Shown here piece by piece: positions 44,101 to 52,064 of a stretch of 52,064 nt of DNA. Source of the DNA: Ectocarpus siliculosus (lineage: Eukaryota; Sar; Phaeophyceae; Ectocarpales; Ectocarpaceae); assembly GCA_000310025.1 (NCBI GenBank), contig FN649730.1:38325-90388 (forward strand), written 5' to 3'. Below the pieces are notes generated by a model that searched no databases, was not told the origin of the DNA, and worked only from the letters and a program-made list of their open reading frames with translations. The stretch's first letter is position 1, and every line of letters begins with the position of its first letter. A program made the translations under genes and the position numbers.

Positions 44101-44893
44101 TGACGACTGAAAGAGTCTTTAGTCCTTATTGGGTGCAACTCACTGTCGTTTGGGACAAACACCTCAATTTTCTGCTCGAAGAAATGAGGAGAGGCTTGTC
44201 AACTGCTGCTTGATATCGTCATGCTATGCGCATCACGACCACCCATTCCCATGCCAAATGAAGCCCTGTTCTTGGAATCGCTCCTAGACAAGCAAAACCG
44301 TAGGTGTGTTGCCCTCCGTAGAGAATGACACGACGGCTGAGAGAGAACGCGATTGTGGGACGTGCCCGCTAGGCTTGTGCCGCAGGCTTGAGGATGTAGA
44401 GAGCAATGGAGCAGCAAACCTCCCAGACGTGTTTTTGCGGCCAAGTTGTTGACAGGAACCCTCTTTCCGTAGAGTCGGACTTGTCTTGACAACAAGGCAC
44501 CCTCGGGGGTCCCATTCGTAGTGGTAGTGTTACATCTGGTGCCACAAGAATGCCGTTCGAGCGCGCAAATACGTTCTCCCCCCCAGTGGAGCGTCCATGT
44601 CGAAGGTTTTGTTGAGGCTTCACCACCTTCGCCACCCTGATCAACTTTGCTCCCATTGTGCCCCCTGTTGCCGATCTCTTCGTGGGCTCCTGCCGCTGCT
44701 GCTGCCGCTGCTGCTGCTGCTGCCGCTGCTGCTGTAGAGAATGTGCGAGGAACGGTTCGGGGCGAGTAAAACGCCCTTCACTGGGGCCATAACGTCGTCA
44801 ACCCCTGCCCTGTACGCCTGCATTGGCTTTGGGCTGCTGTTGTTCGTATGCTTGATAGGCGACGATATCGCGACGATCCTATCGTCCGAGTAG
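35169..44893 (+). CDS. TMEM104: TMEM104-like amino acid/auxin permease superfamily transporter (11 exons, 5' end missing)
   Basis: Exons: 35169-35274, 36522-36614, 37118-37204, 38506-38706, 39229-39324, 40346-40485, 41622-41862, 42690-42775, 43239-43312, 43785-43843 and 44738-44893. All phases agree, giving 445 aa. The first exon begins in phase 2, so at least one upstream exon with the N-terminus is missing; human TMEM104 is about 500 aa. The start NLVMGSGFLALPAAF is the superfamily TM1 signature. The next exon (TAMYEVETMCRAEAW) parallels the TMEM104 region after TM2, and SSHAFQMTEM matches the E-x-T segment before TM3. I count about 11 membrane segments, including PAGIFALSLAATTP and LTVMIAFVFPAYVNLL. 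Role: probable proton-coupled solute transport in an internal or plasma membrane; substrate unknown. Three exon edges (36522, 38506, 41862) are embedded in tandem repeats of themselves. Confidence 0.9.
35800..36521. repeat. 52-base minisatellite containing a 3' splice site, 13 copies
   Basis: Each unit reads roughly CTATGCATCAG then ATGACGGCCATGTACGA, then ATGATGACGAATGACTGATGAAT. The final unit runs directly into the transporter exon at 36522, whose first 17 bases are the unit itself. Units start at about 35842, 35898, 35950, 36002 and so on in 52-base steps. Four units have ATGTAAGAA instead of ATGTACGAA and recur every third unit toward the exon, a higher-order pattern. Splicing to any upstream copy would reach a stop within 12 codons. 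Confidence 0.9.
37240..37290. repeat. Diverged relative of family D
   Basis: TTAGCGTGGACCGCGCCAAC and CCGACCGGTG resemble the 57-base units at 18104-18275. It lies just after the transporter exon ending 37204. Confidence 0.45.
38130..38505. repeat. Diverged copies of acceptor plus exon start
   Basis: The real exon at 38506 is preceded by CGTCTCCCTTATTTCCCAG and begins CGAGCCTTCAACTTCGTGCT. Similar blocks precede it: at 38274 (CTCCCTTATCTCCAG then CGAACTTTCAACTTCATGCT), at about 38191 (CGAGCTTTCATCTTTATGCA) and, weaker, at 38415. The 38274 copy keeps the AG but opens a different frame. Confidence 0.8.
39395..39540. repeat. Single unit of the 14165-14516 repeat
   Basis: GTAAGCAAACACACGC, CATACTGGATAAAGTAT, GGTTATGGTCTGCGTG and CCCTGCCCGGT match the tandem units in the GST-like gene 25 kb away. 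It lies in a transporter intron. Confidence 0.7.
40675..40890. mobile_element. MITE family A, copy A3
   Basis: Begins TACCGTAGGAGGCGG and continues AAGGCCGATTTTCAAAGC. It shares CAACCAAGATTGTTCCAACA, CGTCGAGGGCTTTTGG and CACTTGGTTGTGGA with copy A4. The right end (GAGCTTCGCAGTTCGG) is diverged, so the limit is approximate. It lies in the transporter intron between exons 40346-40485 and 41622-41862. Confidence 0.65.
41498..41575. repeat. Dispersed repeat family B, copy in transporter intron
   Basis: Related to 471-555 (GCAATGGTCTAACGACTACGG then GAGTACACCCCCC). It lies about 45 bases upstream of the transporter exon at 41622. Confidence 0.5.
41843..42012. repeat. Array of exon end plus donor, ~6 copies
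   Basis: The exon ends at 41862 with TGTACCCTCTCAATGTCATG followed by GTGAGTCA. Five more units of ~30 bases follow: ATGTACCCTCAAGATGTCATG-GTGAGG, then variants with TTGAG or GTGAGC, fading at about 42012. The second unit has an intact donor at 41893; its use would lengthen the exon by exactly 30 bases (10 in-frame codons). Confidence 0.9.
42254..42380. repeat. 17-base tandem repeat TGATCACTTATTTTTAG
   Basis: Seven nearly perfect units in the intron after the exon ending 41862. Each contains the palindrome TGATCA. Confidence 0.95.
44689..44737. repeat. (CTG/CCG)n forming the last 3' splice site of the transporter
   Basis: CTGCTGCCG-type triplets run straight into the acceptor CTGTAG at 44737; the final exon starts at 44738. 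The repeat supplies the only polypyrimidine-like tract. Confidence 0.85.
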
Positions 44894-46640
44894 TTGTTCC
44901 TCCCTCAAGCTTGAAGAGCCGCGTTGATTTGAAGCCGGTTTTCTGCGGTCTCCCCCCGCCAGCATGCTAGTTCTAATGTTGTGTGCTGGGAGAGAGCCAA
45001 GTCGAGTCTCAAGCCAAAGCATAAAACGTTTGGTGCGACTTGCATTGGAGTCGACACGCCTCGGTTTGGTTTGAAGTTCGTATTTTCTTTTACTTTGTAT
45101 ATTTTGCGTGGTGACTGATGGCGGATTGTTTGTGTCGATGCTATAATAGTGGGTCATCGGTGACTGTCCCTACCACTTGGCGTCGACGGACGGGGGTTGG
45201 GGCAACGCCAAGAAGGCAGGGCTCGTTTCATGTTGATGGCGTTCGTCAACGGCACCTTTGGCGCAAGAGCACGCTCTTCCGCAAACGGTTGCATCGCACA
45301 GCGGTACCCTTGATCTCTGCACGAAAGTGGCGCGGTGGGACAACCTGAGGTCAGACGTTTTGGAAGATATTTCGTGCGTGTCTGTACCCTTTGATATTTT
45401 CACCTGGTGTTGGCGTTGGGTATTTTACCTCTGTCGTTTGGAGGATCTGGCACGCCATTTTATCCTAGACGTGTCTCCGAGGGATAGTTGGTGTTCCTTC
45501 CGACATGTGTACTAGCTGTGTGTTTGATGTACTAAACCTCTTCCACGTACTTGGTGTCCTTATTAGGCGATGTTGGACGACTTGTCCGGCAGGTTGCAGT
45601 CAAGTGCTGCTAGGTTCTGTGGACCTTTCCAGTCTCTTTTCCCCATTCCCTCTATAAGGTTTAGGGTTGTGGTTTAGCGTATCCCGGACATTTATTTTTT
45701 TGTCCGAAAGTGTTGATGTTTGAGGCTCGCGTTGAAAGATGTAGACTATCCAACAATGTACATCCATTTCTCTCCGGCGGTGTGCCAGTCCTACTTTGTC
45801 GACCTCCACCATTGGTTTAGAATCACGCAGACTCTCGAAACGACTTCTTGGACATGGACACCAGGCAAACGCCTGCATGTACCGTTGATAGTCTGTATCA
45901 CTCGCCGAGGAAGATCTCGAGTTCCGGACATGACTTGCAGTGGCGGACACGCTACATCCGCAGTTCGTAGGAACAACCCATCAAGCCCCCTCCAGCACTA
46001 AGAAAGCCGGCATCAACCACGACGGAGGCTGTTGTCGCTGTACTGTACGCTGTCAAGCCCTTGGACTCCGGTGCTACCTAGTCTGTATGTAGCACAGTCA
46101 AACCGATTCTGGCCACGATTCGATCAGATGCCGCGAAAGGACAAGCCATGCATCGTGGGACAGACGGCCTAACCGCCTGCTGCCATGAGTCGCGAAACGG
46201 TGCGGAGCGTGCGTGCTCGTTCGTTCGTGTGTTCAATTCACTCGCAGACGGGAAACTCAACACGATAAGAGACAAATCGATCAGCGGTAAAAAAAAACAG
46301 AGAGTGGGAGAATCATGGATCATTCGTCGTCGACATCACAGGTCGTCAAACCCAGCGATTGCGAGAGAACCGTGGACCAGTCGTTCTCAATCGACATGAC
46401 AGGTCGCCAAAGCCAGCGATTGTGCGATAATCATGGGTAACTCCTCGTCAATCGAGATCACAGGTCACCAAAGCCAGCGGATGTCGGAGATCTGTAGGAT
46501 GACAATGTACTCGTCGATCGAGATCACAGGTCACCAAAGCCAGACAGTGTGGGAAATCGTGCATCATTCATCGTCAATCGAGATCACAAGCCACCAAAGC
46601 GAGCGAGTGCGGCAAGAGTCAGGATCATCACTATTATAGT
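44894..46640. other. Intergenic region between convergent transporter and SBNO genes
   Basis: Tail-to-tail interval of ~1.7 kb that must hold both 3' UTRs. No conserved exon is seen. The right 320 bases are the repeat array continuing from the SBNO stop codon (46320-46640). Confidence 0.6.
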
Positions 46641-46661
46641 CTAGTCGTCAATCGAGATAAC
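46320..46661. repeat. Tandem copies of the SBNO coding end in its 3' flank
   Basis: The plus-strand unit TCGTCAATCGAGAT(C/A)AC recurs about every 58-66 bases at roughly 46331, 46390, 46449, 46515, 46573 and 46647. The last one (nearest the gene) is the coding sequence for the final residues Val-Ile-Ser-Ile-Asp-Asp on the minus strand. The rest of each unit (CAGGTCACCAAAGCCAGCG) is not coding. Confidence 0.85.
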
Positions 46662-49600
46662 CTCAGGAGGATCATCCCTCTTCGCAGAGGCCGTCGAACC
46701 GGCGGTGTCCTTGCTACCAAGTTGGGAGCCAAACAACGCAGCGACACCCTTGGCGGTGCTACTAGCGCTGTTCTCCTTCCCAGCGTTCCGCCCCGAGCCT
46801 CCAACCGACCCCTTTTTCTTTTTCACTCTGCCGGCAGAGCCGCCGACACTGGAAACCCCAGCGTGGCGCTTGCCGCCGACCGGGGGCGGAGTTGCCGCAG
46901 ATGACGGAGAGGGGGAAGCAGCGCGCCCGAAAAAGCTGAGAATATTTTTGGGAGGGGTTTTGACTTGGAGGAGGGTTTTCGGGTTGATCGGGGACACGGG
47001 ATCGACGCCCCCCCCCCCACCGCTGTCGACAACCGCTTTTCTGGCTTGCACGGCCTCTGCCAGATGCTGTCTCAGGGTTGAGAGCGCCGTGGTTGGGAGC
47101 CGAACCCCCACGAGCTTTGTAGAATCGTCCAGGATCACTCGGTTCACCTGCGAGGGTGGGAGTGGCAAGCATCGAATTTACTCCCACTGCAACGACATCA
47201 ACAAGAACGGCAGAACACCGGATACCAACAACGAAGCAAAGCGACAACAAGAGAGCACGAATGGCGGCAAAAATCACAGCCACAACGGCTACACAACGGT
47301 CAAATACCTTGAGTGCCTCCTCAGCCTTGGTCATCTGTGCACGGCAAACGGCGACGGTCTTCTCCAGGGCGGACCACATCGGTAGCACTGAGCCGGACAA
47401 GAGCCCCAGCGTGACCTTCCTCGAACCTCGGTAGTCCGCACCGTTCGAGGAGTCGTACGCCTGGTTGAACCAATCACAAACAAAGTAGAGCAAGGCAAGG
47501 GTGTCCAAGGAACTCACATTCAAGCACGTTACAACAAGCAAGCAAGGTGTCCAGACAAATCAATTACAAGGACACAAGGGTATGGAACCCACTTGCAAGC
47601 ACACGTAAAAAAGCAAGCAGAGCAAGGGCGTCCAGCCAACTCACTTAAAGCGGTACACCTAGAACGAAGCCGCGGTGCCGATAGAAGGAGGACCTCGAGA
47701 ATTCGTCAGTCAAGTCGACAATTCTTTACTCCAGACAAGGAACAGCCTGCTGTTCAGCCGCGAACATATGCAGCACGTGCTGTTTTGGAGGAAGCCGCAA
47801 CAACCACCGGAACATTAGACTACGCAATTACCACGCAAATAACAGAGGCCCCGATTCATACCTGCAAAAAGTAAATTGAAAAAACTCCCACCGTTACCCA
47901 CAGGCCGGACGACTTAGAACAAGAGTAGCAGACGACAACACCGCTCTTCGATGGGGGACGGGGAAGCGGGCGGGTCCTCAGGAAGCGGGCGGTTCCTCAT
48001 TTCGCTTGTTTTCCCGCGATGTAACACTTGGTTTTTCTCCGAATCCTTCACCGTTTCGCGTTTCGAAGGGGCGAAACTTGCATCAGCATACAGCACACAA
48101 AAACCACGACGCGCCAAAAGCTCACCTGCGTCCAGGCGTGTTGCACCGTCGCTGTGGCCTCTTCATTGTCCGATACCCTATCGTATTTCTCTCTGAGCTC
48201 CTGAAGGTCCATCTCGTATCCCGACGTGCCGGTGTTCGGACGGGTAATCACCTGGGAAAGCGTTTAAACAAAATAGACACGGTCCAGCCTATCAAGAAAC
48301 ACGCAATCAACCGCACGTCCACGCCCCCCCTGTTAGGGGAGCCTGGGATATAACAAGCGTTACCGACTTTATGAGCTCTTTTCGACTGACGACGTACTTT
48401 CATTGTTCAACCAGTTGGCGCAGTCGATGCTACCCGTACACGTGTCGCGACTCGCAACCACGCACCCACGTTATGGCGACGGACAATGCTCTGCCTTTGA
48501 GACAGTAAACGGGAGCTTCTTGTACGATTATCGACCCGAATGTCGCTGCTGCGAATGTGCTTTCGTAATCAAACGATGCAAGGTCGCTGGACCCGGACAC
48601 CATGTGACGACCAGCCCTCACCGAAGTTCCTTCCAGCTGGTGGAATAAAATGAGTGCTTTGGCATTCCCTTGGACTCAACGGAAACAAAAAAACTCTTTA
48701 TGTGAACAGTTCATGCGCATTCTTCCACTTCCCGCCATTGACGGCGTGCAAACAAGCACATCTCTACAAAATACAATCGCTCTTACCAATACTTTGGATG
48801 CGCCTTAACGCAAAACAGCAGTCGAAAAACAGCAGTGACAGTACAAAGGTCGCCACTCACCATCAGCCTGTTGTGCTTGGCCTTGCGAACGGCAAGCACG
48901 ACGAGCTTGCGCTGGCTGGTGATGTCGGTATGCCTGCTGCGATAGAAACCCGTCCCCTTCGGCTATCCAAGCAAAGAAACAGCGGTCGCGGCAGGCGGAG
49001 CAATATCAACAAGGATAAGCAGGAGAGAGAGAGAGCAGCCTTTGGTTAGTGACAACAACGCAGCGACAACGGCCAACCGTTCACGGCGTCCGCGTGCTGG
49101 GGCTACGGGGAGGAGCCCGTATGCGCACCAGATACCCTTGACGGCGACACTATCTAACAGAAGACCAGTAATCATGTCCGATAAGCTCGTTGTTGAGGCA
49201 GAATTGTGGACAAGCAAAAGTAGCAGCAGCAGCAGCAGCAGCAGCTACACCAAGACTTGAGCAACGAGAACATAATTTCTGGAAGGGCATGGGGACAACA
49301 ACAAGGGTTGGAGGAAGGAAGAGCTCAGACACCGGAACAGACCAGGTGAACTTCAACCAATGCCTTTAGCTTTTAGATAGACACAGAGTTTGTCTACCTA
49401 CACAAGACTGCCTGGACCTTTATCGGGGTACATCGGCAAATTACAGCCGTGCACCTCACAAGACTCGCTAGGTGGGGCACGGAGCACTCGGGAGAGGATT
49501 TCGCTGGTGTGGAGCTGGGGGGGGTGGCGAACATAGCCGATGGGACTAAAAAGGCAGACTCAAATATATATATTAGTACTGGTTCCTTGGACAAAACATG

Positions 49601-51985
49601 GAGTGAGCATACAGACGATACATTGTGAGCAAAAGTCGGAAGGGTACGTCAGAGGCACAAGAGGGAACGGCATTTCTGGACGAAGACTCCCACCGGCTTG
49701 GCCCCCGACGTTGGCTTGACAGCTTCATCCATGCCAGCGTCCGCGGCTTCACTTCGCTTGGCCAAAGCCTGGTCCCAGCTCACCCCACGGTCTAGCACCA
49801 CCTGTTGGCGTTAGCGTTGACAGCCGGTGAGGACAAGTCAAGTCAATCAACCCTCCTGCGGCCAAATACGCGTCACGCCGACGAAGAGAAGCTAGATTGT
49901 TCGTGTTCGGCGTGGCAGAGTCAAACCAATACCTTTAAGTACTCTGCATTGTGACCAAGCTGCTCAATCCACAGAGAGTAACGGAATGGGTGGGCGTGTT
50001 TTATCTTTGGGTGTGTTTTGTTTTCGCTTCGGGAGTTGTTACTTTGCAGTTATGGGGACGCAGTATCTGGAGAAGCGATAAATGTCGTGAAAGCAGAAAT
50101 GACGTCCTGCCTGTGCTAGTTGGGTAACAGCTCCCGTTGCAGGGTCCTTGGCGACTTCCTCCGGAGCGTTCTTGAGGGTCACCGAGCTAGCACGGAGGTC
50201 GGCCACGCCCTCATCGTATACACCGGAGGCGCGGGCCTCGCTCAGCACAGCATCCAGAGTTCCCTGCGACAGAGAAAAGGCGATACTTGGTGCCGGTATG
50301 TGTCCAGAGAGTTGGCCGGCACTATATAGCCGGACACTGGCACTATTCAAAGTACGGAATGACTTGGTGGTTTGCTCTGTGCCGGTCGAAAAAAAAGGCA
50401 TTACAACGGAAACCGGCAACAGTTCGACCCGCACTTAACAGGGGCCCGCACTGCTGTACGTCATAACAGAGACAAGGACGCCACATGGCACAAGCGCACA
50501 CAGGAAGTACACACGACACATCACACTACATCACAAGACAACCACATGTATCATAATACATCACAAACACCACAATGCATTACGTTACATCACGATACAT
50601 CACGATACATCACAAAACAACACAATTCATCACAACACACATCGCGAGAGAGGATACCATACAACAAAGCAAGCACCCACGACATTGTACATCGCAAAAG
50701 AGAACACCGTAGCAGTTAGTGGCCCCTGCAGAAGGCCGGTTGTCCTGTGTAACACCAGTGAACACACGGGACACATACGTAACATTCAAGTTGGCTCATG
50801 CCCTGAATACTGCCGGGTGCCCCGTTTAAGGCCGGCCAAATCCCCTGGCCCTACGCAGCCATGTACAGGGACCACTACTGCAAGGCAAGACACCAGACTA
50901 GCCCGCTGACTATGGGGTTGCCCGGACTAAGGGCGGCCAAATCCCTTGGCACAACGCGAATCCCTTGGCACAACGCGGCCTACCGTACAAAGGAACACAC
51001 CAGACTAGCTCGCTGATTATGGGGTGAGAGTAATAGACAACTCACCGTGAGGTAGGTGAACATGAGGTTCTGCCTTTGGACGGGGAGGCCCTGTAGCCTG
51101 CCGAGGAAGAGGGTGACGTTGTTGTACTGGGCTGGTTCGATCGCCATGTCCTCCAAGCTCCGCTCCGCGGCCTGCATATGATGGGGGTCAATGTCAAGTC
51201 TCGTGTCACGTTTCAGCTGAATAGATCAACGAGTGGGATGCGCCCTCCACTAGATACCGCAAGAGGCCGAGAGATGGCACCACCCCCAGACCGGTTTTCA
51301 AAGCAGGCGCGCTTGCTCCACAGCCAAGATTGTGCCAACACCGACCACCGACCGAAAATGGTGGGTATTTGAAACATCTCGTCGAGGGCTTTCGTTTGGG
51401 CTCTTTCCGCTCCCACTTGGTTGTAGAGAAATCGGGCTTTGAAAGTCGGCCTAGGAGGGCTGCCATTTCTCTCTCTCCGCCTGTTGCGGTAGGTATACCG
51501 GAAACACATAGTGCTGGCACACGTAGGGGCAAATATTTGTGCCACAAGGGTAAGCTGTTGCATAATTGGACACTGATGGCCCGGTCCCCTCTTCTCTATC
51601 GTGCCGCTGGCGAAAGACAACCATCTCCATGCTCGGTTTGCCGACGCTAACCCTAATCCTAACCCCAACCCTAGACATGCTTCCGCCGCAACCCAGCCCC
51701 CCCTAGCAGATAGGGCATCGTAACCCTTTGATACTTCCCCCAACGCCTCACCAGCATGGCAGCAATCTTGATCTCTGCCTTGGCTTCTTGCCCGAGCTCT
51801 TCCGCCATCATCCCCGCGGCTCCCGTCGCCCCCCCCTGGTTGACAGAGGATGGGGTTGGGGTAGCTGCGGCCGGAGCGGTTGACATGAGGAGTCCTGACT
51901 GCACGAAGGGACGGAGGGTCATCAGGTCGACGCCAGGGGCTAGCCCCGTCTTGGTGACAATGGCCATCATCATGGACTTGAGCGC
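46641..51985 (-). CDS. SBNO: Strawberry notch (SBNO) family protein, C-terminal part (8 exons, 5' end off window)
   Basis: Exons in gene order: 51985-51752, 51171-51046, 50263-50111, 49801-49659 (end uncertain), 48933-48861, 48251-48126, 47460-47308 and 47147-46641, giving 504 aa to the stop. SBNO proteins are nuclear DExD/H-helicase-like factors in chromatin and transcription control; the helicase core lies upstream, beyond 52064. Family landmarks of the SBNO C-terminal helicase region are present: NNVTLFLGRLQGLPVQ, TLDAVLSEARASGVYDEG, VVLDRGVSWDQA, TRPNTGTSGYEM and LLSGSVLPMW. The last exon adds a low-complexity Gly/Ser/Pro-rich tail. This holds a PIP-box-like NILSFFG (46929-46952), a basic VKKKKG stretch (possible nuclear signal) and a terminal VISIDD resembling a SUMO-interacting motif. 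The intron after 50111 has a GC donor. The exon at 48933 has a CAGCAG tandem acceptor. Confidence 0.92.
47470..47660. repeat. Repeated pyrimidine tract before an SBNO exon
   Basis: On the minus strand, blocks with TGGACACCTTGC/TGGACGCCCTTGC and CTTGCTTGTT occur three times in the 190 bases before the acceptor at 47461. As with the block before 15870, this multiplies polypyrimidine tracts. Confidence 0.55.
49217..49247. repeat. (AGC)n microsatellite
   Basis: About nine AGC units in the SBNO intron between exons 49801-49659 and 48933-48861. Confidence 0.85.
50109..50110 (-). other. GC-type 5' splice site
   Basis: The SBNO exon 50263-50111 ends GCACAG and continues GCAGGA. Only this join yields the conserved run of a DPATG segment followed by VVLDRGVSW in frame with the acceptor at 49802. 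It is the second GC-AG intron in the window. Confidence 0.7.
50495..50650. repeat. TACATCAC-type low-complexity repeat
   Basis: Irregular TACATCAC/ATACATCACGA units in the SBNO intron between exons 51171-51046 and 50263-50111. Confidence 0.7.
50795..51025. repeat. Dispersed repeat family G, tandem pair
   Basis: Two ~115-base units with GGCCAAATCCC(C/T)TGGC, ACCAGACTAGC(C/T)CGCTGA and TATGGGGT. A single related copy lies at 25655-25735. Confidence 0.7.
51255..51491. mobile_element. MITE family A, copy A4 (long inverted repeats)
   Basis: A ~237-base element in an SBNO intron with imperfect inverted repeats of ~50 bases. The left end is TACCGCAAGAGGCCGAGAG...CGGTTTTCAAAGC; the right end is GCTTTGAAAGTCGGC...CGCCTGTTGCGGTA. 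Outer TA dinucleotides fit a Tc1/mariner-type non-autonomous element. The core matches A3 closely. Confidence 0.8.
51640..51673. repeat. Degenerate telomere-like repeat
   Basis: CTAACCCTAATCCTAACCCCAACC: four to five imperfect CCCTAA units, just beyond the SBNO exon 51985-51752 in its downstream intron. Confidence 0.7.
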
Positions 51986-51999
51986 CTGAGGTTGGGAGT

Positions 52000-52064
52000 G
52001 AGGGAGAGAGAGAGGGAGAGAGAGCGAGAGCGGGGGGGGGGGGGGGGAGGGGGGGGGGGGAAAC
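52000..52064. other. GA-rich and poly-G low-quality right edge
   Basis: (GA)n runs into inflated G runs at the window end, with the same texture as the left edge and the gap flanks. It directly follows the acceptor side of the SBNO exon at 51985 and marks where this gene leaves the window. Confidence 0.75.

Noticed and set aside
46762-47541. 259-aa minus-strand and 226-aa plus-strand frames over the SBNO 3' end
   Set aside because: They are out-of-frame shadows of the last two SBNO exons read through an intron; the conserved SBNO frame is a different one.
49450-49555. Possible extra SBNO exon on the minus strand (IGYVRHPPQLHTSEILSRVL)
   Set aside because: It has splice-like edges, but the frame and SBNO family order are satisfied by joining the 49801 exon to the 48933 exon; left out for lack of homology.

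Overview
Nuclear DNA of an intron-rich eukaryote, most likely a photosynthetic stramenopile and probably a brown alga. The reasons are: (1) two genes start with a signal peptide that runs into an ASAF-like motif, the bipartite plastid pre-sequence of algae with secondary red plastids; (2) small GT-AG exons are separated by introns of about 0.3-3 kb rich in simple repeats; (3) TTAGGG-type telomere-like tracts are present; (4) the four recognised genes alternate in strand (+,-,+,-), an arrangement reported for Ectocarpus. Species was not determined.

Layout. 1-470 is low-quality sequence. 470-8323 has no recognised gene but several dispersed repeats and one possible orphan exon pair. 8324-17958 (+) is an 8-exon gene for a plastid-targeted protein with a glutathione S-transferase C-terminal-like domain. 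20716-29378 (-) is an 8-exon gene for a plastid-targeted stand-alone LON substrate-binding domain protein; its first intron holds a 100-N gap at 28029-28128. About 29.4-35.1 kb is the shared 5' region of that gene and the next. 35169-44893 (+) is a TMEM104-like transporter of the amino acid/auxin permease superfamily; 11 exons are found and the 5'-most exon is not. 46641 to beyond 51985 (-) is the C-terminal part of a Strawberry notch (SBNO) helicase-family protein; its helicase core lies off the right edge. All exon joins were checked by reading-frame phase. Two introns use GC donors.

The most striking pattern is that tandem repeats in this window are repeatedly anchored on exon edges. At seven splice sites, exon-edge sequence together with its splice site has been copied in tandem into the neighbouring intron, and two further cases are likely. 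At the SBNO stop codon, the last coding bases are copied into the 3' flank. Some copies keep usable splice sites. One would add exactly 31 in-frame codons to the GST-like protein, and another exactly 10 in-frame codons to the transporter. A 13-copy array repeats an acceptor whose every use gives an early stop.

The genes do not form one obvious pathway: two plastid proteins, one membrane transporter and one nuclear chromatin/transcription factor. Four copies of one TA-ended MITE-like family and one copy of another are scattered through introns and intergenic DNA.
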